Of a stretch of DNA of 64,000 nucleotides, positions 36,078 to 48,172 are shown piece after piece. Under the pieces are notes generated by a model. It was given only the letters and a program-made list of their open reading frames with translations. It did not search any database and was not told where the DNA came from. Every line of letters starts with the position of its first letter. Position 1 is the first letter of the stretch. The translations under genes and the position numbers were made by a program. Where the stretch lies: contig NC_081547.1 in NCBI RefSeq assembly GCF_901000735.1, forward strand, positions 26,337,382-26,401,381, in the 5' to 3' direction. This stretch comes from Corylus avellana. Lineage: Eukaryota; Streptophyta; Magnoliopsida; Fagales; Betulaceae.

Positions 36078-36104
36078 CTTACTTTTTACCTATCAAAAAA
36101 AAAA
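36078..36104 (+). mobile_element. Micro-insertion of a LINE tail with 18-19-bp target duplication
   Basis: About 27 bases (CTTACTTTTTACCTATC followed by A10) between two copies of GTATTAAGAGGTGGTTGGA. It looks like an extremely 5'-truncated LINE. The same insertion is at about 41235-41261; the unit 1 leader (near 25605) has the empty site. Confidence 0.7.
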
Positions 36105-36271
36105 GTATTAAGAGGTGGTTGGATGTTGATCATTTTAATTTTCTTATTTGACCCTGAGGCTTGTATACGTAGGAAAGAATAGGAATTAATTTCTCGAGCG
36201 GTTATTCTTCTTCTACGTTGCTTTGATTTATGAAGGTAATATTAATTTCTTTTTCTTTAATCATGTTGCAG

Positions 36272-36344
36272 AAAAAAATTGAAAGTGAAATCACACCGAC
36301 AAAAGCAGTTTCGGGAGTGGGCGGTTTTGGAAAAGGTTCTATTG
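36272..36344 (+). other. Orphan exon-like segment, second copy
   Basis: Same 73-base segment as at 25718-25790, with acceptor TTGCAG and donor GTAAGAA kept. One residue differs (VSGVGG for VLGVGG). Confidence 0.4.
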
Positions 36345-36630
36345 GTAAGAAACTTTTCATTATGATTATATAGAAATTCAAAAATATTATATTTTTAATC
36401 TTTACTTGAGTTTCTATAATCATTCCCAACTTTCGGTTTCTTGAATTTTTTTTTTCTCTAATTTAACTCATTTCTCTTTTTTGAATAGAATTTTGATATA
36501 TGATTCTATTTATTTTTTATGATTATATTCTAGCCCTACTCCGAGTGTTAAATTTTTTCCTTTACTCTGACATTCCCTTTTTCTTCTTATAATTTATGCA
36601 TTCACTAATTATTATTATTATTTTTTTTTT

Positions 36631-36730
36631 NNNNNNNNNNNNNNNNNNNNNNNNNNNNNNNNNNNNNNNNNNNNNNNNNNNNNNNNNNNNNNNNNNNNNN
36701 NNNNNNNNNNNNNNNNNNNNNNNNNNNNNN
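36631..36730. other. Assembly gap (100 N)
   Basis: A 100-base placeholder of unknown real length. The left side ends in a T run within an RCCR leader; the right side starts in GSTL intron 3. By alignment to 41787-47310, about 5.5 kb would be missing if the middle unit were real. Confidence 0.99.
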
Positions 36731-36801
36731 TTAAATTAATATTATAACGCACACAAGTACACAACTACAATAACCCAGATCACAAGAAATTTGTAAACAA
36801 C

Positions 36802-37447
36802 CTTACAATTCCGGGTGATCCACACGCGCTGCGCGTACGGGCACGTGTATGATATATATAACCTTCAATGTATGAAAATGCATAACTTGTCATGGTCAGA
36901 TTCAGAAAGAAAGAATCTTTAGGAAAAAGAAATTTCCCAAAAGAAAAAGCTCAATTAATGGGTTCAAACGGGAGTTGAATCAAACACATATATTGTAACT
37001 AAATGAAGGCCCAAAAGATCACTACAGGTGCAATAACTGAAGCAGACAAGAATCCAACCTTGTAGTTCCATCAAAAAATGGAGGTGGTTCTGAAGTAGAA
37101 TCAAGCGCTGGTGGAAGGACCTCTTTCACAATTCTGCATAGACAAAGATCGAGACAGAGTTCAGCAAGTAAAACCCATTTTTCTTTTTTCATTTTCTTGA
37201 ATTCTATTTTCACGGCAACCAAATAGAACATCTCTATTACAACTTACCCAGCAGCTTTTTGAGCAGAATGCACTGTGGCTGTGGCTCTGGTTTTCCCAAA
37301 TGCTTGAAGTTTAAGCTTCGGAGGAGAAACGACGGCGTCAGGGAATCTAACGAGTGTCACTTTTTTGGAGAATGATATGAGCTGGGAAAAAGGGAATGAA
37401 GGAGAACTGAGGCTTGAGGAAGAATAGGTCACTTTCAAACTGGCCAT
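36802..37447 (-). CDS. Partial lambda GST, exons 1-3 only (GSTL-C)
   Basis: Exons 37248-37447, 37059-37133 and 36802-36862 match GSTL-B exons 1-3 and encode the transit peptide, the N-terminal strand and the active-site motif SYTCPYAQR. Splice sites are intact. Exons 4-9 would lie in or beyond the 100-N gap, but the DNA left of the gap is RCCR leader. The coding sequence is the same as GSTL-B, so this is either a third tandem gene cut by the gap or, more likely, the same gene as GSTL-B assembled twice. Confidence 0.75.
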
Positions 37448-37598
37448 TCTTTTTGGGGTAAGTTTGTTGGTTAATCTTAGGCTCACTAAAGATGTTTGTT
37501 CCTTTAACCTGCGCACCTAACTTTTAGCCATAACAGCCATTCGGTTTGTCAATGCCCAAAGACAACAACCTTAATGATAGTTCATTAAATTTTAGGGT

Positions 37599-38209
37599 GG
37601 GTAAATATATTATAAATTAATGTGCGAACCCGTCAAAAATTGTAAAATTTCCAAGAGTTTTTTGTTTTTGTTTTTTTTTTTTTTTTTTGAATTTTGAATT
37701 TTTACATCCTTGGTCAATCAAAAATGCAACAAAATTCTTACCGTTAGATTTTTTCCCAAAAGTTTAACGGGCGTTATTCCCATTGAAATTCGCCATTTTG
37801 CCATGTCAACATATTAATTTTTTATTAATTTAATTTATTAAAAAAAAATTTAAAGGGTACCCAGAAAGTCGCCCCTAACCCCTTGGGGTGGCCGGAAAGC
37901 CACCCCCAACCCTTATGTGGTGGCTTCCAGCCACTCCTAACTCCCTGGGGTGGCTTTTCGGCCATCCCTTCATTTTTTTGTTTTAGATTTAATTTCTAAA
38001 TTAAATTAATAAAAAATTAATATGCTCATGTGACAAAAAGATGCGTTTTAATGGGAATGACGTCCGTTAAACCTTTGGAAAAAAAATCTAATGGTAGGGA
38101 TTTTGTTGCATTTTCGATTGACCAAGGAAGTAAAAATTCGAAGAAAAAAATAATTGAGGGATTTTATAATTTTAGCATGTTGACTCATGAATTTATAATA
38201 TATTTACCC
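37599..38209. mobile_element. Mutator-type MITE, copy 2
   Basis: Same 611-base foldback as 32440-33050 at the matching spacer position, apparently identical to it. Right target duplication TTTTAGGAA at 38210-38218. Confidence 0.85.
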
Positions 38210-38218
38210 TTTTAGGAA

Positions 38219-40238
38219 AGTTGATGATACTTATGGACCTCTGGTTTGACTTGTAATAAATAAATCATTGAATTATAAATTCATGTGAACGCTTTATACA
38301 ATAATACAAATTTAAAATTTCAATTAGAGCTCAAGTCAGAGAGGGATCTTTAAGATTGAAACAGACTATTGCATTTTGTAGCCGACGTTCAAGGCAGTCT
38401 ATTCGATCGACATTGTCATATTGATTTGGTGGTAGTTTTTTTTGTTTTGACGACTCAATTCACTTATTAGTATTCAATAATTTAACATTATGTTTATTCA
38501 TATATAGTACCAAGACACTTTAATCTAGAGTTTTTAAGGTATTAAAGAAATTATTATAGCTTCGCGCTTGTGCTATAAGTTGCCCTCTTTATGACTCGAC
38601 TGTAAAGTTGAACCCATTTGATCTTATATTCGACAAGTTGCGTCTATAAATGATACAATTTTTAAGTAGAACTTACTCTTAAAAATTGACTTTATAAAGA
38701 GAGGGTTAAAGAGCTTATTAAATTCTAGAATTATATGTTTATTTTAAAACCACATAAATTTATGATTTTATGTTGGGTTCTCGTCCTATGTATAGGACCA
38801 ACCTATGTGGGTAGAAAAACAAATGGGCAATAGCTGCCCATCATTTTTTACTACCAAAAGCGAGTGACTTGAGTAGCAATAGAAAAAAATATCACTCTCG
38901 AAAAGTACAACCATTTTTTCAAAAAAAAAAAAAAAAAAAATGGTTTCACATAATTATTTATGTCAAAGATTGGATGATCATTTGAAGTCCATTCTTAGAA
39001 ATTTTAGTATGTTGTTCATGATAATGAGAGCTATGTATTGATTATTGCCGATTGTTGAATTTTCTCTCCAATTGCTTGATTATTCATACGCACTCAAAAG
39101 TTTTACGGTCAAATTTTTTGTTTTATTGCAACTAATTGTATTCAATATGTCACATCATTTAAATATGGCACCTCATAATTTAAAATATTAAATAAGGTGA
39201 TAACGTATGCATCATTACAATTGTAACATCTATATATTTGGCTTAAAATTGAGAAAATCTATTTTATGGTCCATGATGGAGGGTACCAAGTACCATTCCA
39301 TCATGGTGGTAGGATATGGGGCAAGGGATAGGAAAGGTTGATGGTTGATTAAAAACCCTTTAGGCTTGACTGGGAGCTCACTAGTTATGAGCTCTGATTC
39401 AGAGTACGCGCGTGCTCAGAACGCCAGGCAGCAATTTTTTTTTTTTAATATTTTAATTAAAAAAAAAAAAGAAGAAATTTGCCGGCTCTATCTTCACCCC
39501 ACTGGTTACAGGAAAGTGAGTCGACCAGTTGTAGTCAATAACAAATTCCTTTCTTGTTTGTTAATCATGTTTTTTCAGTTTGAAATTATATCATATCATA
39601 AAAAGTGATATATTAGTCTATTCTGTCATTCAAATCGCAGTGTATTTGATTGCTTCCCTTTTGAGCATTATGAGCTTGAACTCCCTACATTGCTTTGCAT
39701 TGAGAAAGTCACAAAGCACAGGAGTTTATACAAGTATGTCATGTCTAACGATCGAGCATAATTTATAGTCAGCTCATTTATTGAACAAACACTCTAAGAA
39801 AAGATACCATATCAAGAATCACTTTAAATTTGCACGTGAAAAATGAATCTTTTAAGGACAAATGTCAATTTAACAGGTCAAATTAAAAAAATTTCTTTCG
39901 ACCCAATTTGAAAGAAAAATGTGCTTATACAACTTTCGACTTATTGGGCAAGCACTCATTATAGACACAGGCTCAAAAGCTTTATAGGTGGGTTTTCCAG
40001 AGATACACAACACATTTAAAACAGATGTTTTATGCATCATTAAGGTCCTCGCAAGTATTTAACTAAATATTACCTCTTATTAGATTTTAACAACAATAAC
40101 CTACTAAACTCACAACACCAATAACCTGCTAAACTTCTTGTCCTGATTGAGTAGTGAAGCCTAGGCTCAACTACCACAATAGACCTGTAGTGACAGACTT
40201 GCTAACATTGCTCAATCAAGGGTGCAAACAAAGTGATA
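38219..40238. other. Middle-unit spacer
   Basis: Nearly identical to 33060-35081. It includes the 111-bp insertion (39389-39499) and the 130-bp repeat (39515-39644). No gene is seen. Confidence 0.55.
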
Positions 40239-40421
40239 CTTTCTTTTTTAATGACGTGGAAATTTACTAAGGCTAGACCCTTCAGACTTACCCCTGAAAA
40301 CCGTATATCAGGTAATCTAAGGGAACTCTTAGTGCGGAATCAAACTCAGAATGTCCAAATCTAAAGCTCATCCCAAGCCCGCCCTCTGACCACTAGGTTG
40401 CACCTTGACAGGTACAAACAT
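40239..40421 (-). mobile_element. tRNA-derived SINE, copy 2
   Basis: 183 bases with flanking ACAAAGTGATA at 40228-40238 and 40422-40432; same insertion as 35082-35264, carried by the spacer. Confidence 0.85.
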
Positions 40422-41428
40422 ACAAAGTGATAATTTACATCAAACCCTAGCTTTCACTAATTTGCACACATAGGCAAACCATGATGTTTCTATACACAAA
40501 ACAAATGGCAGAGACCCATGAAGAGGGGAAAAAGAAAATCCGAAAGCAACAGAACATACATCACTATTTTTGAAAAGGGATGGTTTAAGCTTCTGCACAA
40601 AGCAATTGCAGATATTTGAAATTGTACAAGTTGCAACTCCAAGTATAAGGTAGTTGGATCACGAACACATCTTGATTACTTGATCTGCGTCGTCTAGCAT
40701 CACTCAAAAATCAACAAATATTCTTGTTCTTGAGTTGCCTTCAATTTCAATATTCCTAATAACCTGTTAACAGCTACCAAACAAAGGCAACTAGACAATG
40801 TAAAACTGAATGTTATCCATATGCTTAAGTCTCACATTCCGTGATAATATTAGACATGTTATTAGGCAATCAGAGCAAAAACCATAGCTATTGTTAAGTT
40901 GTTTTTGTCAATCAATCACCAGACAATTCCTACAGAAGATATTTCCCAAGGCATTCCCCTGTCTAGCCATTAGCTGTCAAAATCCATCTTCCCTCTCTTC
41001 CACCGACTACGAAACGCATAAGTTTTATTGTCTCTCTGTTATATTTCATGCGTCAAAGTTACGTGTTGTTGGGGAATAACTCTTAGGGTTATTAATCGTG
41101 TTTGTCAATGAAGTATTAATCATGTTTGTCAATGAAGTTTGGTTGACAGAGCATGCAGATGAATTAGGCTATCAAAGCGAATCTGTTTTTATTGATATAA
41201 TTCATATCTAAATTAGTATTAAGAGGTGGTTGGACTTACTTTTTACCTATCAAAAAAAAAAGTATTAAGAGGTGGTTGGATGTTGATCATTTTAATTTTC
41301 TTATTTGACCCTGAGGCTTGTATACGTAGGAAAGAATAGGAATTAATTTCTCGAGCGGTTATTCTTCTTCTACGTTGCTTTGATTTATGAAGGTAATATT
41401 AATTTCTTTTTCTTTAATCATGTTGCAG

Positions 41429-41501
41429 AAAAAAATTGAAAGTGAAATCACACCGACAAAAGCAGTTTCGGGAGTGGGCGGTTTTGGAAAAGGTTCTATT
41501 G
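41429..41501 (+). other. Orphan exon-like segment, third copy
   Basis: Same 73-base segment and splice sites as at 36272-36344. Confidence 0.4.
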
Positions 41502-41975
41502 GTAAGAAACTTTTCATTATGATTATATAGAAATTCAAAAATATTATATTTTTAATCTTTACTTGAGTTTCTATAATCATTCCCAACTTTCGGTTTCTTG
41601 AATTTTTTTTTCTCTAATTTAACTCATTTCTCTTTTTTGAATAGAATTTTGATATATGATTCTATTTATTTTTTATGATTATATTCTAGCCCTACTCCGA
41701 GTGTTAAATTTTTTCCTTTACTCTGACATTCCCTTTTTCTTCTTATAATTTATGCATTCACTAATTATTATTATTATTTTTTTTTTCATTCGGGTTTCAA
41801 GCTCGTAAACTATAATAGGATTTTTTTTTTTTTTTTTCATGGGACCTATATATAAAAACCTTATATATAGGTCTATTGGCCTCGTAAAAACTTATAAGAC
41901 AAAGAACTAAAAATATTCAAAAATATTTGTAGTTCTCATAGTTTATATGGATAGATATCTGAGTGAGAGGGACGA

Positions 41976-43005
41976 ATGACTGTCACCGTCGACCACTTGC
42001 TACACCCGCCACACTGTTCTTCTCCACTTCCTGCTTTTTCGTCATCAACAAGGTCATTGAGGTCTCAGATCTCCTGCTCTTCCTCATTAGTGGCTCAAAT
42101 GGATCCGTACAACAACGAGGGGAGAACAAAGTTCAAGGCGTTCCCGTATGTCTCGACCCCACACAAAAACCTGATGGTTGATCTTGTATCAACGGTGGAG
42201 AACCGCCTTGACTCGAAGCTCCTTCCTTGTACTCTACCGCCGGATGTACAATACTACCAGAACCAGAGTGGGACCGGCTCTGCTACGCTCCACATCAGAT
42301 TTGGCGACAAGCCCTCCCAATTGATTTCCCCTCGACTGCTAATTTAATTGGTTTAATTTGCTTTTTTGGTCTAAACATTTAGCTGTGAATCAGATTGATT
42401 TTATATTGGGTAGCTGGATACACTGTGAGCTACCAACGGGAGGAGCACTGAACATAACAAGCCTATCAGCCTATATGAACCCTTCAACCGATGCACCAAA
42501 TTTCCTTTTTGAGCTCATTCAGAGCAGCCCAACATCCTTAATTCTCATTCTTGACTTGCCTCCTCGAAATGACCTTGTTCTCTCCCCAGACTACCTTTGC
42601 ACATTTTACGAAGACACCCAGCTTGACAGACATCGGCAAACACTTGAGAAAATCCCTGAGGTTCGACCCTATGTCTCTTCATCCCTTTACATACGTTCCC
42701 TAGTGTCTCCGACGGCCATTACAGTTTGTATTGAGACGGAGGCCAACGGACAAGGACAAATGGAGGAGGTCATAAAAGATCATATCGATCCCATTGCAAA
42801 GGAAGTGCTAGGAATCTGGTTGGATCAATGTGCTTGTGGGCAGAGAGAAGTGGGAGAGACTGAGAGAGGTTATTTGGAAAAGAGGGATGGGTTGGTTAAG
42901 AGCAAGACTATTGAGATTGATCTGGGCTCGAGCCTGCCGAGGCTGTTTGGGCCTGAAGTAGCAGAGCGAGTGTTGGGATCCGTACGAGAGTTTTTTACTG
43001 CATGA
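41976..43005 (+). pseudogene. RCCR-2, red chlorophyll catabolite reductase copy with destroyed splice donor
   Basis: Exon-equivalent segments 41976-42320 and 42394-43005 have the same lengths as RCCR-1 and no internal stop or frameshift. At the intron start, however, RCCR-1 reads CCCAG|GTGATT while this copy reads CCCAA|TTGATT, so no GT donor remains. Reading on into the intron reaches a stop after 8 codons (123 residues in all), before any downstream GT could help. Glu155 and Asp291 equivalents are kept, but there are about a dozen other changes, including YLCT for YLRT and RND for RKD. An upstream cryptic donor would remove conserved coding sequence. It is probably a recent pseudogene; transcript data could still show rescue. 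Confidence 0.75.
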
Positions 43006-44298
43006 AAAGCTAGTTTGTTGTGTGTATTACAATGTGAGAATTAATGTAAATAATGTGATTGTTAACCTCAAAGAAAAGGGTAAAAAACCGCACTTTTTAT
43101 TTCTTTAGAAACGCCCTCTTTTTCTCTCTTTTGCATGTCAAAGTTTATCTATTAGAATTAAGGGAAATGAATGACTACTATAACATTTACAACAATTTTA
43201 AATTTTGATAAAAAAGATTAAGAGTGTATGATTGACAAACCATTTACTAAAACTAATTAAATTAGCAAGTCAAACTTGTGTTCTTTTCTATAACCACATG
43301 GCCTCATTTTGGTTATGAGAAATCTTTAATTCCATGTCATTCCAACTCCACACACTGTTCCTTTGTTTGGGAGTACAAAGCGTTAGCCACATATCTCTCT
43401 CCTAAAAAATAGCCCGTCGGCGAGGTCCTTTGTGCTTGCTTAGTCTTTCGTTTGCAGACGGCCTCCTTGATCAAGTGCATCAGCACTTTTGTTTTGGTTT
43501 TTCTATAGGAAGTGACTGGTGCATATTGGTTTTTCTATATGAAGTGACTGGTGCATAGGTTTCTTTAATTGATTTCTAAGACACAGAAATCAATTAAAAA
43601 AAACCTATAGGAATTTTACTGCTGCAGTTTCTGAATTTCAACTCTGAAAATTCAACTTTCCAAGGATTTTATAGGAGAGTGAATTGACGAGTTGTTGTCA
43701 ATAACAAACTCCTTTCTTGTTTGTTAATCATGCTTTTTTGGTTTGAAATTATATCATATCATAAGTAATCATATATTAGTCAATATTTTGTCACTCAAAT
43801 AACAGTGTAAGAAAAACGATCAAACCGAACCCGAGCCTATTTCGAGCCGCTCTATTTACAAGATGGATTAGTGTTTTAGTCAAGGAAATGAGTTCAGCCC
43901 TTCGTGTTCTATTAGAAATTGGACGTATGGTACGAGATGTAAATGTGTCTCACATGACCCTGTTTCAATTATGTGGCATGATGTATATCTTGGCCGCCAT
44001 TACTTTAAAAATGCTACGATATCAATTTAATAGACAAAGTTGGTATTTTCGGCCACCACTATCTTAGGCACTAAAATACATATGGCCGCATGACAATCAC
44101 GTGACACTTATTTTTATTAAATATCTGTCACTTAAATTTGTACAAAATTTGTAATAAAAGCTGAAACATTTTTCTTAAATCGAGTCTTATTCCTCGTAGG
44201 TCTTCCAAGTCAACTTTCAGGGCTTCAAAGCCAAGATAACTACCAAACATGTCCTACAGTAGCAACTCAAAAGCACAAAGACGATAAATTTAATGCCA
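43006..44298. other. Intergenic DNA between converging RCCR-2 and GSTL-D
   Basis: Matches 27301-28570. It has an extra tandem duplication of about 33 bases near 43493-43560 (GGTTTTTCTATA..AAGTGACTGGTGCATA twice), the hairpin at about 43555-43608 and the 130-bp repeat at 43677-43807. Confidence 0.55.
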
Positions 44299-44440
44299 TT
44301 TCTAGAACGATGGGAAGTTCTAGAACTCAGTAATTTGAGACAGATTTCAGAGTTGTGCCTGCAGAAACAAGAAATGGTTCAGGAGAAGCAATTAGCAGCC
44401 TTTCATCAAGTCATACTGTAGGCAACGGACTTTAGAGAAT

Positions 44441-47400
44441 TTAATTAGTACTGTGGAAAGGAGGGAATACCAAGAAACGTTTCTTGTAAATTTCCACCAG
44501 CTCCTTTGGTTCACGTCGAGTTTGTTTGTAGGCCTCATTTTTGTCCATCTCCTACAAAATATTAATAAAACGACAGACTATATCAGCTTCATATTTCATT
44601 TGTCCCTTTAAATACATAGAGAGATATTAGATCATGAAATGCTATTCTTTACACTTATTTATCATACTCATGTTACACTAACTGATTTAATGTGTTTTAA
44701 GTAATTTTTTTTCGTGATTGATATGAGAAACCACTTAAAACACGCAACGTCATGCCTATTTATAACTTTTGTTTTGTTTTGTTTTTCCTATTTACAATTT
44801 TATTCAACAAAATATTCCAAATATCTGAAATACTTCTTTCTGCCAAGAGTGTGTTATAAAGTGTTCATTGGTGTTAATTCTCATGCTGCTACTTTACTAC
44901 TAAGTGATACTGAACTTTATAAGTGATTTTAGAAAACTCCAATTATAACTTGACTAATTATTTTAGAGTGATAGCGTAGATTTGACTAGCGCTTTCTCTA
45001 GTCATTACAATATCTCACCTCCAATGCCCTATTGCACAAGTAATTAGTATATACTAATCTTTAGTGATGTTAATAGAAACAGGTTGAGAAACATCAGAAA
45101 ATTTGAAGAATTTTTAAGCCAAAACATGACATCCATGGTTGAGCTCATGAGCTCATGAGGTGGGGGGAGATTGACTCATGGAGCTTAAAAAGCTTTCAGC
45201 TTGTCAACACCCAAGATTTATTGAAGCTTATGAGAGCAAAGAGGCTAAAGACATCCTACTGAAAAAGAAACAGAATCAGATAGGCATGGTCAGTATCAGT
45301 TTTATTGTACCTCAATCCAAGCTGCTAGTTTAGGCCTGTCCTCTGTGATGTCGTACTTCTTTACATCCAATAAGAAGGGCTGAAATCTTTCAATAAATGG
45401 AGCATAAGCTATATCCACCTGAAGATTACAAAATAAAGTGTAATTGATATCACCTATCCATAATATGCAACAAAAATGTTTCCCGCACTGGTAAACTGGG
45501 ATAGCTTTACATGGGACATGGTATCATAGCAGAAGTCTTAAATTTGAATCTTGTCTCAGTCAATTCATTCCTATTTTCAGATAAATATTTCTTTTGTTGA
45601 GTCTCAATTATTAAGTAAGAGTTTGAGCCCACATTTAAGGAGAAGTGCTAGAATATTAATTGAATTATTAAATTTATCATTTCTTCTCAGCTTAAATGTT
45701 TGAGATAAGTGATGTTTTAACATATAATACTAAGACTTGAAACAGTAAATGGAAGAAAGCAGATTTAATTGCTATAGCAAAAAGATTTCTCTTACCAGAC
45801 TGAACTGATCGAGGAAAAAAGGTCCATCTTCAAACTTGGAAAGAGCCGTTTCGATGTAATCAAATGCAGCACCTGATGCAGTTTACGACTATAGTGTTAT
45901 ATAGGCATTTGTAGATTAAGAACATTAAGCTGCCATTCAAGTCACCTGCTTCACTTCCATCTACTTTGAAGGAAGAAAACACAGCCTCGTTGAACATGTC
46001 GGTATAGGACAGCAACACTTCTGCAAATTCTTTCTTGGCAGGATCCTGCAGTTCAGGGTATAAGGAATCTTTATAAAATGTGGTGCTTAAAAAACGAGTA
46101 TCAGAGTTTTTCTCCAAATCTTACATCAGGGAAAAGTGAAGGCCCTTCGAAGTGATTATCAATATATTTGATCAAATCAAGACTCTCTCCTTTGACTTCG
46201 TTTTTGTGTTCCAATGATGGCACCTGCTCAAGAACTTCACATATAGAGCAGCAGAAAAGAAAAAAAGAAAAACAAACAGCACTAAATTGCACACAGCATC
46301 CACAGGTTTCTTCTTTAGCCATCAGTTTGTCTTTACTACCAACTTCAGACACTGTTCTGTTCTTAACTAGCTCTAGCTTAACAATGCAGTATATGTGATC
46401 GCTCAGAGAAATATTATTTGGAGGAAGCATGTAGGAATTCCATGAAGTGAAATCATTTGACTGTTTTACCTAACATTCAAAGCAAGATGGAACTAAGTTT
46501 TCACATAACATCCAAGTAGCTGAAGAAAATGTAGCAATTATATATAGTTCACCTTATTAGTGGGATTGATTTTCTCCCCGTACCAATCAGGCCTGTTCTG
46601 CCGATCAAGAGGAACCAATTTTATCTGGCCTTGTAATCCCTGCTCCACCATATTATTGGACACCAAATTAAAACAGAAGAATAAGTTCTACAATAAGCTT
46701 AGATGGGACATATTGCAAATTAATTGCCCCTTAGACATGTTCCAAATATGATTTGCTTCAGTATCTTTTTGGGACTTTAGGGAACAAAAGCCCCCAACCA
46801 ACTATGCTTGCTTCTGTTGGCTTTAGTTGAGACGAGCTTTTCATGTTCTAACAAGCAAAACGACAATTGAAAAATAGATAAACTTTTTTATTGGGTGAAT
46901 AACAAAAATGTACTTTGCTCATAGTTATGTGTACGTTTGAAATTGCGACTTCTGCTTTTTAAAAATATATTGCAAAACGTAATGTGTTTGACATTGCGAT
47001 TTAAAAAGCACTTAATATAAAATAGGAAGAAAAAAAAAATCTGCGATTTCTGTAAGTAGGCTAGGAAGTGCTTATTTGAAGAAGAAAAAAAACGCAAATT
47101 TAAACAAAAATTACGATTTCACATAACAAATATTTGATTTTTTAACATGTTTTACCAATCACATGTGATTTTTTTTTAAAAAAAAAAAAGAGGCAAAATT
47201 TAAAATCGTACTTATTAAAACCGTAAATCCGTAATTCCAAACGGACCCCAAATCACCGTTTATTCTATAAATTTAAACCAATAAATCAATGGGAAATAGT
47301 AAATTTCTTCATTAAATTAATATTATAACGCACACAACTACAATAACCCAGATCACGAAGAAACTTGAATACAACCTTACAATTCCGGGTGATCCACACG

Positions 47401-48021
47401 CGCTGCGCGTACGGGCACGTGTATGATATATATAACCTTCAATGTATGAAAATGCATAACTTGTCATGGTCAGATTCAGAAAGAAAGAATCTTTAGGAAA
47501 AAGAAATTTTCCAAAAGAAAAAGCTCAATTAATGGGTTCAAACGGGAGTTGAATCAAACACATATATTGCAACTAAATGAAGGCCCAGAAGATCACTACA
47601 GGTGCAATAACTGAAGCAGACAAGAATCCAACCTTGTAGTTCCATCAAAAAATGGAGGTGGTTCTGAAGTAGAATCAAGCGCTGGTGGAAGGACCTCTTT
47701 CACAATTCTGCATAGACAAAGATCGAGAGAGAGTTCAGCAAGTAAAACCCATTTTTCTTTTTTCTTTTTCTTGAATTCTATTTTCACGGCAACCAAACAG
47801 AACATCTCTATTACAACTGACCCAGCAGCTTGCTTAGCAGAATGCACTGTGGCTGTGGCTCTGGTTTTCCCAAATGCTTGAAGTTTAAGCTTTGGAGGAG
47901 AAACGACGGCGTTAGGGAATCTAACGAGTGTCACTTTTTTGGAGAATGATATGAGCTGGGAAAAGGGGAATGAAGGAGAACTGAGGCTTGAGGAAGAATA
48001 GGTCACTTCCAAACTGGCCAT
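44441..48021 (-). CDS. Lambda-class glutathione transferase, plastid type (GSTL-D)
   Basis: Exons, in transcript order: 47822-48021, 47633-47707, 47376-47436, 46553-46639, 46125-46223, 45946-46045, 45796-45872, 45311-45418, 44441-44551; 305 residues, all phases fit. Catalytic SYTCPYAQR is intact (Cys99), and the GEKINP and FLDQFSL changes are shared with GSTL-B. Exons 4-7 are almost identical to GSTL-B at the base level (one T-to-M change, YTDMF). The intron 1 donor is GTCAGT instead of GTAAGT. That base change also removes the in-frame TAA, so intron 1 (47708-47821, 114 bases) is an open 38-codon insertion in frame with both exons. The gene probably works; splicing of intron 1 may be leaky. 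Confidence 0.88.
45511..45731 (+). repeat. Retroelement-like repeat in GSTL-D intron 7
   Basis: Same insertion as 29765-29985, starting ATGGTATCATAGCAGAAGTC with one change in the primer-site-like motif. Confidence 0.6.
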
Positions 48022-48172
48022 TCTTTTTGGGGTAAGTTTGATGGTTAATCTTAGGCTCACTAAAGATGTTTGTTCCTTTAACCTGCGCACCTAACTTTTA
48101 GCCATAACTGCCATTCGGTTTGTCAATGCCCAATGACAACAACCTTAATGATAGTTCATTAAATTTTAGGAA

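Larger units (their letters stand above)
35817..40972. repeat. Assembled middle unit, interrupted by gap; probable contig-overlap artefact
   Basis: Contains an RCCR leader (35817-36630), a 100-N gap, GSTL exons 3-1 and a spacer. From 36731 on it copies 31.57-35.8 kb almost base for base, and its leader copies 40974-41787 including a 27-base insertion that the unit 1 leader lacks. See findings. Confidence 0.8.
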
